Of a DNA stretch of 64,000 bases, positions 12,214 to 23,661 are shown piece by piece. How positions within the stretch are numbered: position 1 is the first letter of the stretch; each line of letters starts with the position of its first letter. A model generated the notes under the pieces. The model was not told the origin of the DNA and ran no database searches. It saw only the letters and a list, made by a program, of their open reading frames with translations. The translations under genes and the position numbers were made by a program. The stretch comes from Limonium bicolor (taxonomy: Eukaryota > Streptophyta > Magnoliopsida > Caryophyllales > Plumbaginaceae), in the NCBI GenBank assembly GCA_023374045.1, contig CM041776.1, positions 346,455,636-346,519,635 of the forward strand, read 5' to 3'.

Positions 12214-13612
12214 CTTCGATAGACTGTTGTCGCAGAGCCGCGCCGAGTGTTCGTTCTGGTGGAGGAAGACAGAAAGGAGTATCTTAACGTGATGAGAAAC
12301 CCTAGACTAGAAAGAGACCGTGGTGGGTGGGGAGGTGGGAGTAGCTTGCTTTGGAATGGGCCGCTATGGTTTGAACACATATTATCGGCCCATATTACTT
12401 ACTTCCCGTATTATGTGGGTGGACGACTCGTGAAATGTGTACCATCACCTAATTGGAATTCGCACGAGGCTGCCAGATTAGGTTGGTTGCCTTTGCCTTG
12501 ATTGCCTATATATTCAGGGTGATGACATGGGATCATGGGCATGTTACAGCCCAACCCAATCCATTTTCGTCTTTGGTCTTTTTTAAAAGACACGTGTTTT
12601 TTTTTTGTTGCTACAAGTAAATTATACAGAAATTTATTTTAATACATCAGGAGTGTATGACTCATGTTTAACTAATTAGCTGATAACTAGAAGTGATTAA
12701 TTAGAATGAAGAGAGTGAATCACGTTACAAGATAAATTGTACTATAAGGCTAGATAGATGTTATATAGTGTAGATGCTTCAGTTTCGAGAGTGAATCTTA
12801 CTAGAATTGGAAAAATTATGGGTAAAACCAAGAAAAAAATATTACATTTATATCATAGTTGCTGAAATATTACCATCATAACTGTAAAAAACATTCTTTA
12901 CTAGTGGACCAAGGATGTTCTAATTGAAAAAAATATGTCATACAGAGTAGGTAAAATCCCAGTTGTTAAATCCAACAAAATCAAACGATCCTGTATCATG
13001 ATTTTGTTGTTTTTGTCACAACTTTAAATCCAACAATTCTCTAAGATCAAGTGTAAGTCCCACATTGAAAAATTATATAGTTAGCAAGTAACTCATATAG
13101 TCTAGATCTACTCCACCTAATGCCAATTGATTTTAGGATAGAACCTCATGGGTTATTGGGTTCGTTTGGGGACAGCTGCTAAGGGCTATTGTTGGGTCCT
13201 ACTGTTGAAATTAAGAAACTATCAGCTAATGATTTTGCAGTGGTTTGCTGCTGGAAGGTGTTCCCCAAACGAGCAGGTTCATATATCATATAGTCAAGGC
13301 TTGACAGATGCAAACAAACGTAAATCTAATAGAATCGGAAGAAATGACTAAAATGTTCCAGCTTTTGCCTGCATTGCATGATCTTCTGTAGTTTGTTTGT
13401 TTGTTTCTTTGACTGCATTAGCATATTTAGATCAAACAACGGTTGGCTTGGCGTGGGCATGTTTGTGGCCAGTAAATGTGTATAATATAATATTTTTGTT
13501 TGGTGTCGGGTTGAAACTTGAAAAGTTGGTCGAACTTTTGCCGAGCCTTCAAAAAAAAAAAAACAGTGCAAAAAAAAAAAAATATATGCTAGGTAATAGT
13601 CCTTAATTGATT
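12214..13612. other. eL39 upstream region and intergenic DNA
   Basis: 12214-12350 is the probable eL39 leader and core promoter. Beyond it the sequence is AT-rich with A-runs at about 13550-13580 and no coding signal. A block at 13150-13275 (GGGTTCGTTTGGGGACAGC at its start, TTCCCCAAACGAG at its end) has weak inverted ends and could be an old MITE. Confidence 0.4.
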
Positions 13613-13756
13613 GTCCTGTTTTATGACACATTTTTCTATTTCAATATTAAACATATAAGATAAAATAATTTTATAAAATTAAATTATGTAATATATAGTT
13701 TATCATGTAAGGAATCATATACAAAATTTAAATTTTTAAAATTATTTTATCTTATT
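13613..13756. mobile_element. Truncated Stowaway-like MITE
   Basis: The interior (TTTCAATATTAAACATATAAG, then AAAATAATTTTATAAAA) is the same family as the element at 6453-6684, but the copy is cut off on its right by the next MITE. Confidence 0.55.
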
Positions 13757-13970
13757 CCCTATGTCCCGTCATAAGTGTCATATTTGTTTTTTGGCACACT
13801 TTTCCACTATAATATTAAACATATAAAATAAAATAATTTTTAAAGTTTTTCACAAAAGATTTGATTATAAAACATAGAATTATAAAAATATATTATCTTA
13901 CATGTTAAATATTGAAGTCAAACACATCTAAATAATAAAATGGACATTTTAACTGGGACGGAGGAAATAT
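13757..13970. mobile_element. Stowaway-like MITE inserted beside or in an older copy
   Basis: The left part reads CCCTATGTCCCGTCATAAG and the right part ends AACTGGGACGGAGGAAATA, giving imperfect Stowaway inverted repeats near TA dinucleotides. The interior again carries AATATTAAACATATAAAATA and TTACATGTTAAATATTGAAG. End positions are approximate to a few bases. Confidence 0.6.
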
Positions 13971-14230
13971 ATCCAAATAGTAAACAGACGGTCAATTCAT
14001 GATGGTGGGAGTAATCATGTTAACAACTTCCTTCTGATGCCGTCAATCAACATCGACGCATTGAATTTTTTTAATTTTTAATTTTTCTCTTTCTTTGTTG
14101 TTCCGCTGCGCTTGCTTTTAGGAAGTCATACTAATTAACGATGGAAACCGCGTCATTGTTTGTTATTGTTATTATGTGATTGATCTGAGGATTCACGGTA
14201 CCTAACGATATTTATCTTATACTACTAGAC

Positions 14231-15157
14231 TAATGGTGGTTACGGGTCCGGTTCATCGGTTTTGGTTCCAGAAAATGTGTATTCGTATTTTGAATCGGTC
14301 TGGGCGGTTTCAGTTCCAGTTCCGGTTCTGAAATCTGGATTCACTTCGGATTCGGTTAAAAAACCGGTTTCGGCCGATTCTGATCGGTTCCGACCGGTTT
14401 GGAGCGGTTCTGGAAAGATTCGATCGGCTCCAGTTGCTTTGTTTTAGCTCCGATTTGAGATCCGTTTGAGCGCACACGTTGCTCTTTTCATCCACTTTAC
14501 TCTCCTAGATAGGTTATTCTTCAAGTTTATAATTCAAATGTGTAAGAAACAAAGCTTTAGGAATTTTTATTGAATTTACAAAAAATAAGGAACAAAGAGA
14601 ATTTTATTATATGATTCACTGACTCATTAAAACCTTATTAGGTAAAAACCCATTGGAAAAACCCTAATAAAGAAAAAGAGTACAACTACTAAGAGGTTAC
14701 ATGATTTTCAATTTGCAAGTCTTAAAAAAAGATTACATGGAAAAGAAAGTAATACTAAATTATTAATACATTCTAAAATATTACAAGATAGAAGTCCTAA
14801 GTGGTGTTTTCCCCATCCATCTCATACCATCATCATGTTGGTCTTCATATTGAAATGCGCGTGCTTGGGATCTAACGGCTATTTTCTTCAGAGGAGCGCG
14901 CGCCCGAGACCCAAAACGACGTCGTTTTGGCCCGATTCCAACGGTAACTTCAACCGGTTCCGGGGCGGTTCTGGTTCCGAATCCGATGACGATTCCAGGC
15001 GATTCCGGTTCCGGGCCGGTTCAGGCCCGAATCTCAAAATGTATTCGTATTCGGAACCGACTGAAGCGGTTCGGTTCCGGATCCGGTTCCCACCGGTTCC
15101 CGACTGGTTCCGGTTCCAATCGATTCTGGGTAGAACCGGACCCGATAGCCACCATTA
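14231..15157. mobile_element. Non-autonomous hAT-like element rich in CGGTTC repeats, 927 bp
   Basis: The left end TAATGGTGGTTACGGGTCCG is matched by the inverted right end, whose complement reads TAATGGTGGCTATCGGGTCC, and both continue CGGTTC. Flanks ACTAGACT and ACTAGTAC are only weakly similar (5 of 8), so the 8-bp duplication is eroded. Both subterminal regions (14240-14430 and 14930-15150) are packed with GGTTC, GGTTCCGG and GATTC words. The open frames there come from this low-complexity sequence and are not genes. Confidence 0.7.
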
Positions 15158-16853
15158 ACTAGTACACAGTAAGTAGTATTTTTGTGTTGAATATTAAAAT
15201 TCAACTTTAGTAATTGAAATCAAAGTAAAGGAAGAAGGCGGGACAGAAATTATGAATTATGCCTTTTAATAAAGCATGTATCCGTGCGTCAAACTAACAG
15301 GAAGTTAACGATCTTCTATGATGAAGAAAGGAAGGAAACCTAGTATACTCAATAGGCGGTGATCGATTAAATAAATAGTCTAAATTGACCTTATTAAAAC
15401 ATTTGCCTGTGAACCATATATAATTTTTTGAAAGAGTGAACCATATATAATTGATAGTAAAAAAATCTCATATCACACACAGTCTTCACGCAAAGATGTA
15501 CGACAACAGACGTTTACCTGCTGTTTTTGTTTGTTCCTCTTTGTTTAGTCGACATGTAATAACCGAGGGCATAATGAATTTGGCTGGCAGTGGCAACCTA
15601 TACACTCGATCACTCTCAACTGGTCTTTAATTTCAGATCAGCTGTTTAAACCCACATAATTAATTAATCCTGCGGCAAATTTTATTGTAAACTGGAGTAT
15701 CGTACCATCGTTTATTTTAAATTCAAATTTACCGTTCATTTTAAATTCAAATGTTGTTAAGTTTTTGTACTAGAAGTTATAATCCTGCTCTCACTCAACT
15801 GTTTATTACGGTTATCTCTTGTTCCTATTCACGATATGCATGAGATAATGAAGAATATGCCTGACGATCGCAAATTTTTCTTTTAGAAAAAATGTAGTCT
15901 TTTTAAAAAAATACTACTGTAGTAAAACTGTGAAGTGTGAGCACTCTTCTTTTCTCAAAACAACCACTAATTTTTAATTTCGTTCGTCAAACATACAAGA
16001 TACGGGTTTGAAGGTAATTTAAGATCCCGGCGGCAGACGAAATATATACTAATAAAGGTTATCCAACAAAAAATTACTACTACTAAATATATCGTCGGCC
16101 GGCACATGGGCAGTTGGTAAATAATTAATTATCGATGATGGATCTTGCGAATAGCATAATAACATGCATAGATAAGACGTCAAGATATCGCGTATCAGCA
16201 AATGTACGAAATTAAGTCTCTGAAAGGCACGTTTTTAAATAGTAAACCCAGATTGCTTGCTAAGTTAGATAGCACATATACCGGTCTGGTGGCTTGTGTA
16301 TCTATCTATATCTAATCTGGCATGCATATATGACATGATCGATTCTTTTCTTATTTTCTTTATTTTTGCCTTTTGCTGAATTTCTGGGGTTCGAAAGAAG
16401 AGAGAGATGGATCATAGAACCGTAGAAGAAGAAAGAAGCCGTGAAGTGCGCCGTGACAACGAACAAGCAATCGCAGTCCGCGTTACAGAAAAAATACTGT
16501 TGTTGATTTTGGTTATTATATAGTTAGCTATGATTGTGTAAAGGTTGTTGTTTTTAATATTACTATAATAGTTGGGTATATTGTTTTAAAAGTTGTTGAA
16601 TCTTATTTAAAGATTATTCAAACTAAATGTACATAATATTTTATTATATATCATATTATTGGGTTATCCGTTGTAAAATAACCACTTAATTTCCGTGTTA
16701 CAATAATACATATATATATAATATAAAGATCCAAACCGGTAGGCTAGGATCGACATCTGGAATAGTGCTACTAGAGTGTGTTTATATGTTGGACTTAATT
16801 TGTTACATTTCATATCAATAGAAAGTATGTTCAAACATGGTAAGATTTATACA
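15158..16853. other. AT-rich intergenic DNA, nothing recognised
   Basis: No gene, RNA gene or clear repeat is supported. A short direct repeat (TTTATTTTAAATTCAAAT / TTCATTTTAAATTCAAAT) lies at 15710-15750. Confidence 0.4.
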
Positions 16854-16856
16854 TTA

Positions 16857-17276
16857 GGTGGCGTTTGGTTCAAATGGGGAAACGGAATGGAATCAGGAAA
16901 GAGAATGGAGAGGAATGGAAAAGAATTCTCTTTGATTTCCCAGTTGTTTGTTTGAGATGGAAATGAAATAAATAACCGGTCAACGGCCGTCGGTCAATGA
17001 TCAACGTTTGCCGGCTGCCGTCAACGCCATAATTACTGGTCAACATTCACCGGTCGCCGGTCAATGGTCATTAGTCATCGATTATGGTCATATGTTGTCG
17101 GTCAAAGTGATTGGGGAAGGGAATCCCATTCCCTAGTAGGGGGTAGGAATCAGGAAAAGGGTTTTGGGGTAATCCCATCCCTTTCCATTTCCTGAAAACA
17201 GGAAAAATTGGCAAACAAACAGCAGAAAGGAATCATTCCGATTCCCTTTCCTGATTACCCCAAAACAAACGCCCCC
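16857..17276. mobile_element. PIF/Harbinger-like MITE, 420 bp, TTA target duplication
   Basis: The ends GGTGGCGTTTGGTTC and AACAAACGCCCCC are inverted repeats, flanked by TTA at 16854-16856 and 17277-17279. Inside both ends, GGAATGGAATCAGGAAAG-type sequence is inverted. The centre (about 16978-17108) is a degenerate tandem array built on GGTCAACG/TCGGTCAA words. Confidence 0.75.
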
Positions 17277-17328
17277 TTAAGTTGGTGGGAGTGTCACACC
17301 ATCAAATGATCACTATGATCGGCTCAAC

Positions 17329-17483
17329 CAGTAACGACCCAGAACTTTTGTTTAGGGGGGGCAAAAAAAGTTGTTGACACTATTGTTCTTTAAAACATTA
17401 TATTATTTTATATTTTTCAAAAATTTATAAGAGCATTTTATAAATTTTCAAAAGTTTTGGGCCCCCCTTTGCGTCCGCCACTG
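17329..17483. mobile_element. Short hAT MITE, 155 bp, perfect 8-bp target duplication
   Basis: GGCTCAAC occurs directly before (17321-17328) and after (17484-17491) the element. The left end starts CAGTAACGACCCAGAAC and the right end finishes GCGTCCGCCACTG, with G-runs inside both (TTTAGGGGGGG and GGGCCCCCC). This is the same CAGTGGCGGA family style as the copies at 3607 and 57990. Confidence 0.8.
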
Positions 17484-17491
17484 GGCTCAAC

Positions 17492-20400
17492 CTCATACAT
17501 GATTGATCACCTTTAAGATTGATCAGCTTCTGTGCACTACCCACACAACTCCTTCACCACTTGTAGCTTTTCCTCCCAGGTAGGGGAACTTGAACATAAT
17601 ACCGTCCTCAGCTTGAGTTAGCCACTTTTGTCGAGAACCTTTTCAACCACCAACTCTGAGAGTACTAGGTTTGGAGCTAGAAAACTCCCCACAACAATGG
17701 CTTCGTTAGATCTTTGGTGCTCACACCCTTTCTCTAGCTACAAAGAAACAAGAAGGAGAATTAAACAACTCTTTTTTTTATAGCTTGCGCTCTTACAAAG
17801 GGGAGTCTTCGCCTTACGCACTCTTAGAATTCAAACTCACTTTGTGGAAATTAAGATCAAGAACCAAGTTCTATCTTTCTCTCTCGAATGTGATCTCTTG
17901 GAGCAATAGAGTTCTCTCTCAGAATCGGTAGTAAATGGAAGTGGTAGTTTGAGTAACGTGTTTATGACCTTAACTGTCTTAATGCCCTTGTTTTACAAGG
18001 GTTGCGGTTCTATCAAGATCTTAACAACCAACTAGTGCCTCCCTTTATCTCCAAGATAAGGATGCTTTTATCTTTAACCACTTACTAGATAAGTGTCGCC
18101 TAATATCTCCAAGATAATGACGCCTCTTATCTTAACCACCCTCTAAAAGAGTGCCACCTATATCTTCCAAAACTAGAGTGTGCCACCTTAATCTCCAACA
18201 ACTCGTACCGATTATATCTTCAACAACTATAAGTTAAGGCAACAACTAATTGGTTAAGATTCTCTTAATCATCGCGCCTATAATCATGGGAAGGAGATAA
18301 TATATCACCATCTTTATCTTATAGCCAATGTGGGATCAATCTTCCCCACAATATTTAAAATCAACTTTAACCATTCAAGGGTAAAGTTCGAAGGCATTTT
18401 CAAAGTTTACCTCAGTAACTTTCACATGCAATAGTAACCTTGGTAAAAATCCAATTGTAATCATAGGCATTAACCATTTTGCAACAACCAATATTTACCT
18501 CAAAGGACCTTGTATTGTCGTTAATATAATAATGGAAGTGATAGGAATTAACTTCAACCTGGAAATCACAATAATAAAGAAAACTCTAAAAATTAAGGTT
18601 TTGGATGCACCATAGTGTCGTGCTTGTGTGCGCGCATTGCGCCCAGTGCCCACACTCGACCCTTGCGAGGATCGTGGCACACTCTAACGCCTAGTGTCTC
18701 ATACCGCGTCGCATTCCCTTGCAGCCCACTTGCGCGCACTCGTACGCTGCCTGTGCTTTTGTCATCGACGCCAACACCCCATTGTCATACGCGGCTACGC
18801 ACCCAGTGTGCGCGCCAAAGGCACCCACCCGCATTGCATCTTAGCTCGTGACCTCTAGTACTTTTGGGCACTTGCTAACCTATTGAACAAGCTCAAGGTC
18901 CATATCGTGACTTATCATGGTGAAAAGTGGTGAAAATATGCAATCATAAGGTTTATATTTACTTGCATTTTACTTGGTTCATAACCTATTTTCACCACTT
19001 TATAGAGCTTTTTGCCAATATATGTGAAATTTTACTTTTGGTAATAATTTAGGTAAAAGCTCATTGGCGCATGAACGAAAGATACAAAAGAGTTATTCGG
19101 ATGCTTGGACAAGATCTTGGAATACGTGTCTAGAGGTTAAAGATCAAGACGGAACCAACCAGGATTGAAATGACAAGTCTGATGCATTGTAATCTTGATC
19201 TAGGTCTTTGTCCGAGTGAACAAACCCGAACCATCGATCGGACAAAGCTTTTGTTGTTTTCATGGTTTAGTCCAGTGTTTTTCCGGGGATACAGACCCGG
19301 ACCTAAACCTTCTGCCATCTTTAGGACCCTACCCGGGTATGTGTCCGAGTATACATCCTCGGACCGATCCCGTAAGAAAGTTTTTGCCTCTTTTACAACC
19401 TAGTTTGGGGATGTGTCCGGGTTGGCAACGATGTGACCATGATGGACCACACACAAAACGTAGAAATTAGTACATATTAAAACACATAAATAGGGCTCAG
19501 TTCATTCATTGTCATTCACCCACCAGAGACTCCCAAACAGAGAGAAAAAAAGGATAAAAGAGAAGAATAAGAATAAGAAGAAAGATAAGGAGAACTCCAC
19601 CTTCATTGACGCTTCCAACCTCATTAATGGCTATTTCTCACTCTTTTATCTTCTTTTACCTTTCAATTCTTTAGTAGACTCCATTTTACCGTGGGATGGG
19701 GTTTGACCCTAAAACTCCAAATTATCCTTGAAAGCCTACCTTTATAGTTGTTTTATCTCTTCAATGCTCAATGAATGCTCTAAATCGATCACTATAGCAT
19801 TTATGGTGGTTCCTATCAATATTAGGTTTTTAAAGGTAGGGATTGTGACCATCGAAGAGACAAACCCTAGATTTTTCCCTCTAAAATTAGTTTGGTACAA
19901 GCTTAGGCTATTATTATAGAACTTATGATTAATGCTATTAGTTACTTTACTTTACTTAAAAGTAAACCTACTTCGAATTAAAAGGGGCAACTAAGTGGGT
20001 AAATTTGACTTATCCGTGGTTTGGTGAGTCTTTACTTTCGTTCTAATATACAACTAGAGTGAGGTATGATTAAGACCATATTTGTGTGATTTCATTATTC
20101 CCACTATCCTGGGCACTTTCTTCATCAATCCATTAAAACTTCATCTTAGCTTAATTGTTTGATTACATTATTTGATAGATTCAAATCACTAAGATTACTT
20201 TCGGCTAAACCCCGACTTTACTGCTTTAATTCACTAAGTACCGAGCTAGGGAGATAGAACCAATTTCCTTGTGGACACGTGACACTTTTTGTATTACATC
20301 GATTAGGTGCACTTGTCTACTCTTTGCACATATTTATATACATTTCTTCATATATATGTTTCCCAACACATGACATTACTCATAGTCACATGGCACGACT

Positions 20401-20640
20401 TAGCTTCACCCCCGTGTTGTGGTCTGTGTCTTGATAACTACTTGTCTACCCGTATTACAAATTAGCCATGTTGTCAACTTGTCTTAACCCAGTTAAGACC
20501 AAGTCACAATAACACCTGGGTTGCAAGTAGCTCATTGGGATCTCATGCAGTTCCTCTTCCAATCCTTTGCTCATGACACCTCGTGCCACCATTGGTTTTG
20601 CATGTGACTCACATGGTCTCTCTTGAACCAATGTCACATG
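17492..20640. repeat. Probable decayed LTR-retrotransposon DNA
   Basis: No intact coding region is seen. The stretch has repeat-like character: a block of near-repeats on 'atctccaagataa' at 18040-18200, a GC-rich block at 18600-18860, paired motifs of the form GTCCGAG...CTCGGAC at 19196-19410 (like those at 53080-53375), and an LTR-like stretch from about 19500 to 20340. I cannot define LTR borders, primer site or target duplication. Confidence 0.35.
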
Positions 20641-21397
20641 TCAAACCCCATCTTTAAAGACCGGTTCCCCCACCTGTGTTCAAGGTGAGCCTCGTTCACA
20701 GACAAGACCCTAGTACTAGCTTAACTGCTGCGCCTTGACAAACCCTAGTGCCACCCACTAGTTTTGTCATGCGTGTGTCATGACTGGCTCTCAATGACAC
20801 AACCCGCACCTTGATGTATGTAGCCCCAAGACACCCTCATGCTCTGCTTGGCAAGTCTCACTTCCAAGATCTAGCATAGATTAACGTTTAACGTCCTTTG
20901 TTCCAATGGTCAATAAGGTTAGGGCTCATTTGTAAGTGTATGTTATTTTTATGATTATGTTTATGTTAACTTATAATTAAATATAACATTAAAATGTAAT
21001 CAATTAATAACTAAATATAACACTTAGTTTTAAGTTACTAACAAATACTGAGTTACTATATATATTTTCTATATTCTATTATTTTATTTTTGGATTACAA
21101 GTTAATAGTTTCAACTCAAATAAAATTTATTAAATCCACTCGAACTAAACCACAAATATTTTAGATCATAAATCCCTATCTAAATCACAATATTTTTAGA
21201 TCATAAATCTCTATCTAAATACTACTTATATTGGGAAGATTGAATCAGCGTCTTTATGTCATTGTACCCATAGCAAAAATGTGATCGCATGTGCTCCCTT
21301 TGGGTGACGGATCCTTTCCCGCATTCAGCCTATTTGCCACTCCATTTCCCTCACTGCACTCTTCCTGCACGCCACCCCTCCTCTAGCCTACACCTAG
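20641..21397. other. Intergenic; right part probably the 5' part of a LINE interrupted by the CACTA element
   Basis: There is no coding region up to about 21240. The final stretch (about 21290-21397), rich in CACTCC/CCACC, reads naturally into the sequence right of the CACTA element at 26547 (both sides carry TAGCACTCC/CCTAGCAC-type words). It is therefore probably the left half of the LINE target. Confidence 0.4.
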
Positions 21398-21639
21398 CAC
21401 TACAAAAAAATTGACATTTACCCACGGACATCTATACCAATAATTTGATATTCTGTTGGCATAGTCTACTTAACTGAATAAGACAAATAGAGTTTTACTA
21501 ATAAATTATATTATCGTTGGCATAGCCAATAGAACCGGGACTTATAGCGTCGGATTTATTTTCCGTCCGTCACAACCCTGAACAAATAATAACGTGCGCC
21601 CTTATACATACTTAGTATAGCAAAAAACGATTTTGTTCA

Positions 21640-21785
21640 AAGCTTGAATTGAAACGCGGAGAGGGAAAACGGGGAAGAGGGGAGGGAACGTCGCCGAATT
21701 CTCCAGCCATTGAAGGGAAGGACTCTCCGCCCGTGACTTGGAATTCTCAAGTTCTGTGTTCTTCATCGACCGAGAAAGACTAGGT
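21640..21785 (+). other. GC-rich leader-like block in the CACTA element
   Basis: A block near 21640-21780, much less AT-rich than its surroundings, ends ACTAG|GTATGC, a plausible splice donor. It could be the first non-coding exon of the transcript crossing the captured fragment. I see no protein homology. Confidence 0.3.
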
Positions 21786-23661
21786 ATGCATTCTCTTTCT
21801 CTTATCTCTTCAATAAACCCTAAATGTCAAAACTTGTGTTCATCGGTTAGTTGGAATCCAACCCAGTAAGGTTCGTACCTCCTTCTGACGTCGGTGTTGA
21901 GTTTTCGGAGGTAGATTAGGAATTGAAGGTGTTGAAGGAGAGAACAGAGGTGGGAGAGGGAAAGGGGGGTAAATCCTCACGAGTGCGGAAGAGATTGAGA
22001 AAATCGAGCTGAATAGAAGATTGAAGTAAGTGATGGTGGTTATAGAGAAGCTGATGGTGTTCGTAACGACCCGGTCATTGCCGCTTCTTGCCTCGTTGCC
22101 TATTTTGGTACTCACGCACCTCTCTCTATTTCCTATTGGAACCCTAGATATAGGTGATCTGCATCACTGCATGTTAACTTCATGAATTCGATTTAGTATA
22201 AAAGGTGCTACTAAAACTGAATTAAAACTAGATTTTTCCATTTCGGAGCCTAATATTTTGGCCAAGTGTTACTATCCTATTTAAATTGAGCTGGCATTTC
22301 CTGAAACTTCCTAACTCTGAGTTATCTGTCAATTGGAAGATATATTTCTCTTTGAGTATACAAACTAGATAACATGGATGTGATTCATGGATGTGTTCAT
22401 TATTCTACTGATAGACTTGCCTTTTTTAGTTAACTTGTGTTCTTTTGATGTTTTAACGTGTTTTGGAAATGAAGAGTCTCTTAATGGCATTTGGATTATG
22501 TTATTTTACCTTTGTCCTGTGAACAGGTTCTAGGCAGTGAAAACCTTTCAACTCTTACTCCAGAAAGCAAATAAGAGTTACCAGAAAGATGTGCTTCAGT
22601 TTATATGTTAGTAAAACATGTTTTTTATCCGCTTTTAGTAAAAATAAACCTTTAAAAAGTTTCTGATATGCTCCCTGAAACAACATTATTCCAGCACAGT
22701 CTGCATATCTTTTCTCACAAACTCAAAGTAACGTGTAGAATCATAAACACCCTAAGCTAAACTTTCCGTAGTGGTCATTTATTTGGAATAGGGTCTGCAT
22801 TATTTTTTGCACTGATACATTGCTTGAACTGTTTTACGAATGATCATTGCTTGAAAATTTTCATTTTTATTGGTGGCTAATGTTGTGCCTCTAATACAAC
22901 GTGATCATAAGCTATGTTATTACTTCTCATACACATTATCTACTTAGCACAGTGCAGATATTGATCTACTTCCCCTTTGGGTGCCAATTTTGTAGCAGTT
23001 GTCAAGCTCTCAAATATGCTCATTTTTTCATCTGTTTTTGTAGTTGTTAAGATGCTCCATTCTAATGTAAAATTTCGCTGCACTTTTACACTGTTACTTA
23101 ATTTGAGACATGCACTATTCTAAGAATATTTTGCACCTGTTTTTTGCGAATCCCTTTTAGTTTCTGACCAAACTTCAATTGAAGGTTCATCATCTTGCAA
23201 TAAATGGTTCATAAGCTATGTATTATTCTCTCGATTTGTCGAGCATGTATGAACTCCTTTACATAATTCTCTATTGTGCCTAACTGTAATTTGTTGGTAT
23301 GTTCATTGGGGCGACTTCTGTATAACGGATCTCCATCACCGTTGGAGTAGCCCACTAAAATAACACCAAGCTGTCTGGACACGCGGGTTAATGAAATTTT
23401 TTGTACTCTTTTGCTTGTTAAAATTGCATTGTTAAATCATATTTATTCTTTTAACGTTGTTTCCTGTTTCTTTGTACTCATTTGCTTGTTAAATATTGCT
23501 TGTTAATATTGCATTTTTTGTACACAACCTGAGAAGATTCCTCATAAACATAAGCTTACAAGGTAGAACTTTTTTGTACTCATTTGCTTGTTAAATATTG
23601 CATTGTTAGCTCATATTTATTCTTTTATCGTCTGTTTTCCTGTTTCTTTGTTTCTCTGCAG

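Noticed and set aside
14835..15158. Open frame of 107 codons with Arg/Ser/Gly-rich product
   Set aside because: It lies entirely inside the hAT element and is produced by GGTTC repeats. Frames on both strands are open for the same reason.
18615..18851. GC-rich open frame of 78 codons
   Set aside because: It is a short island in repeat-like DNA, Ser/Thr/Arg-rich in any frame, with no recognisable motif.
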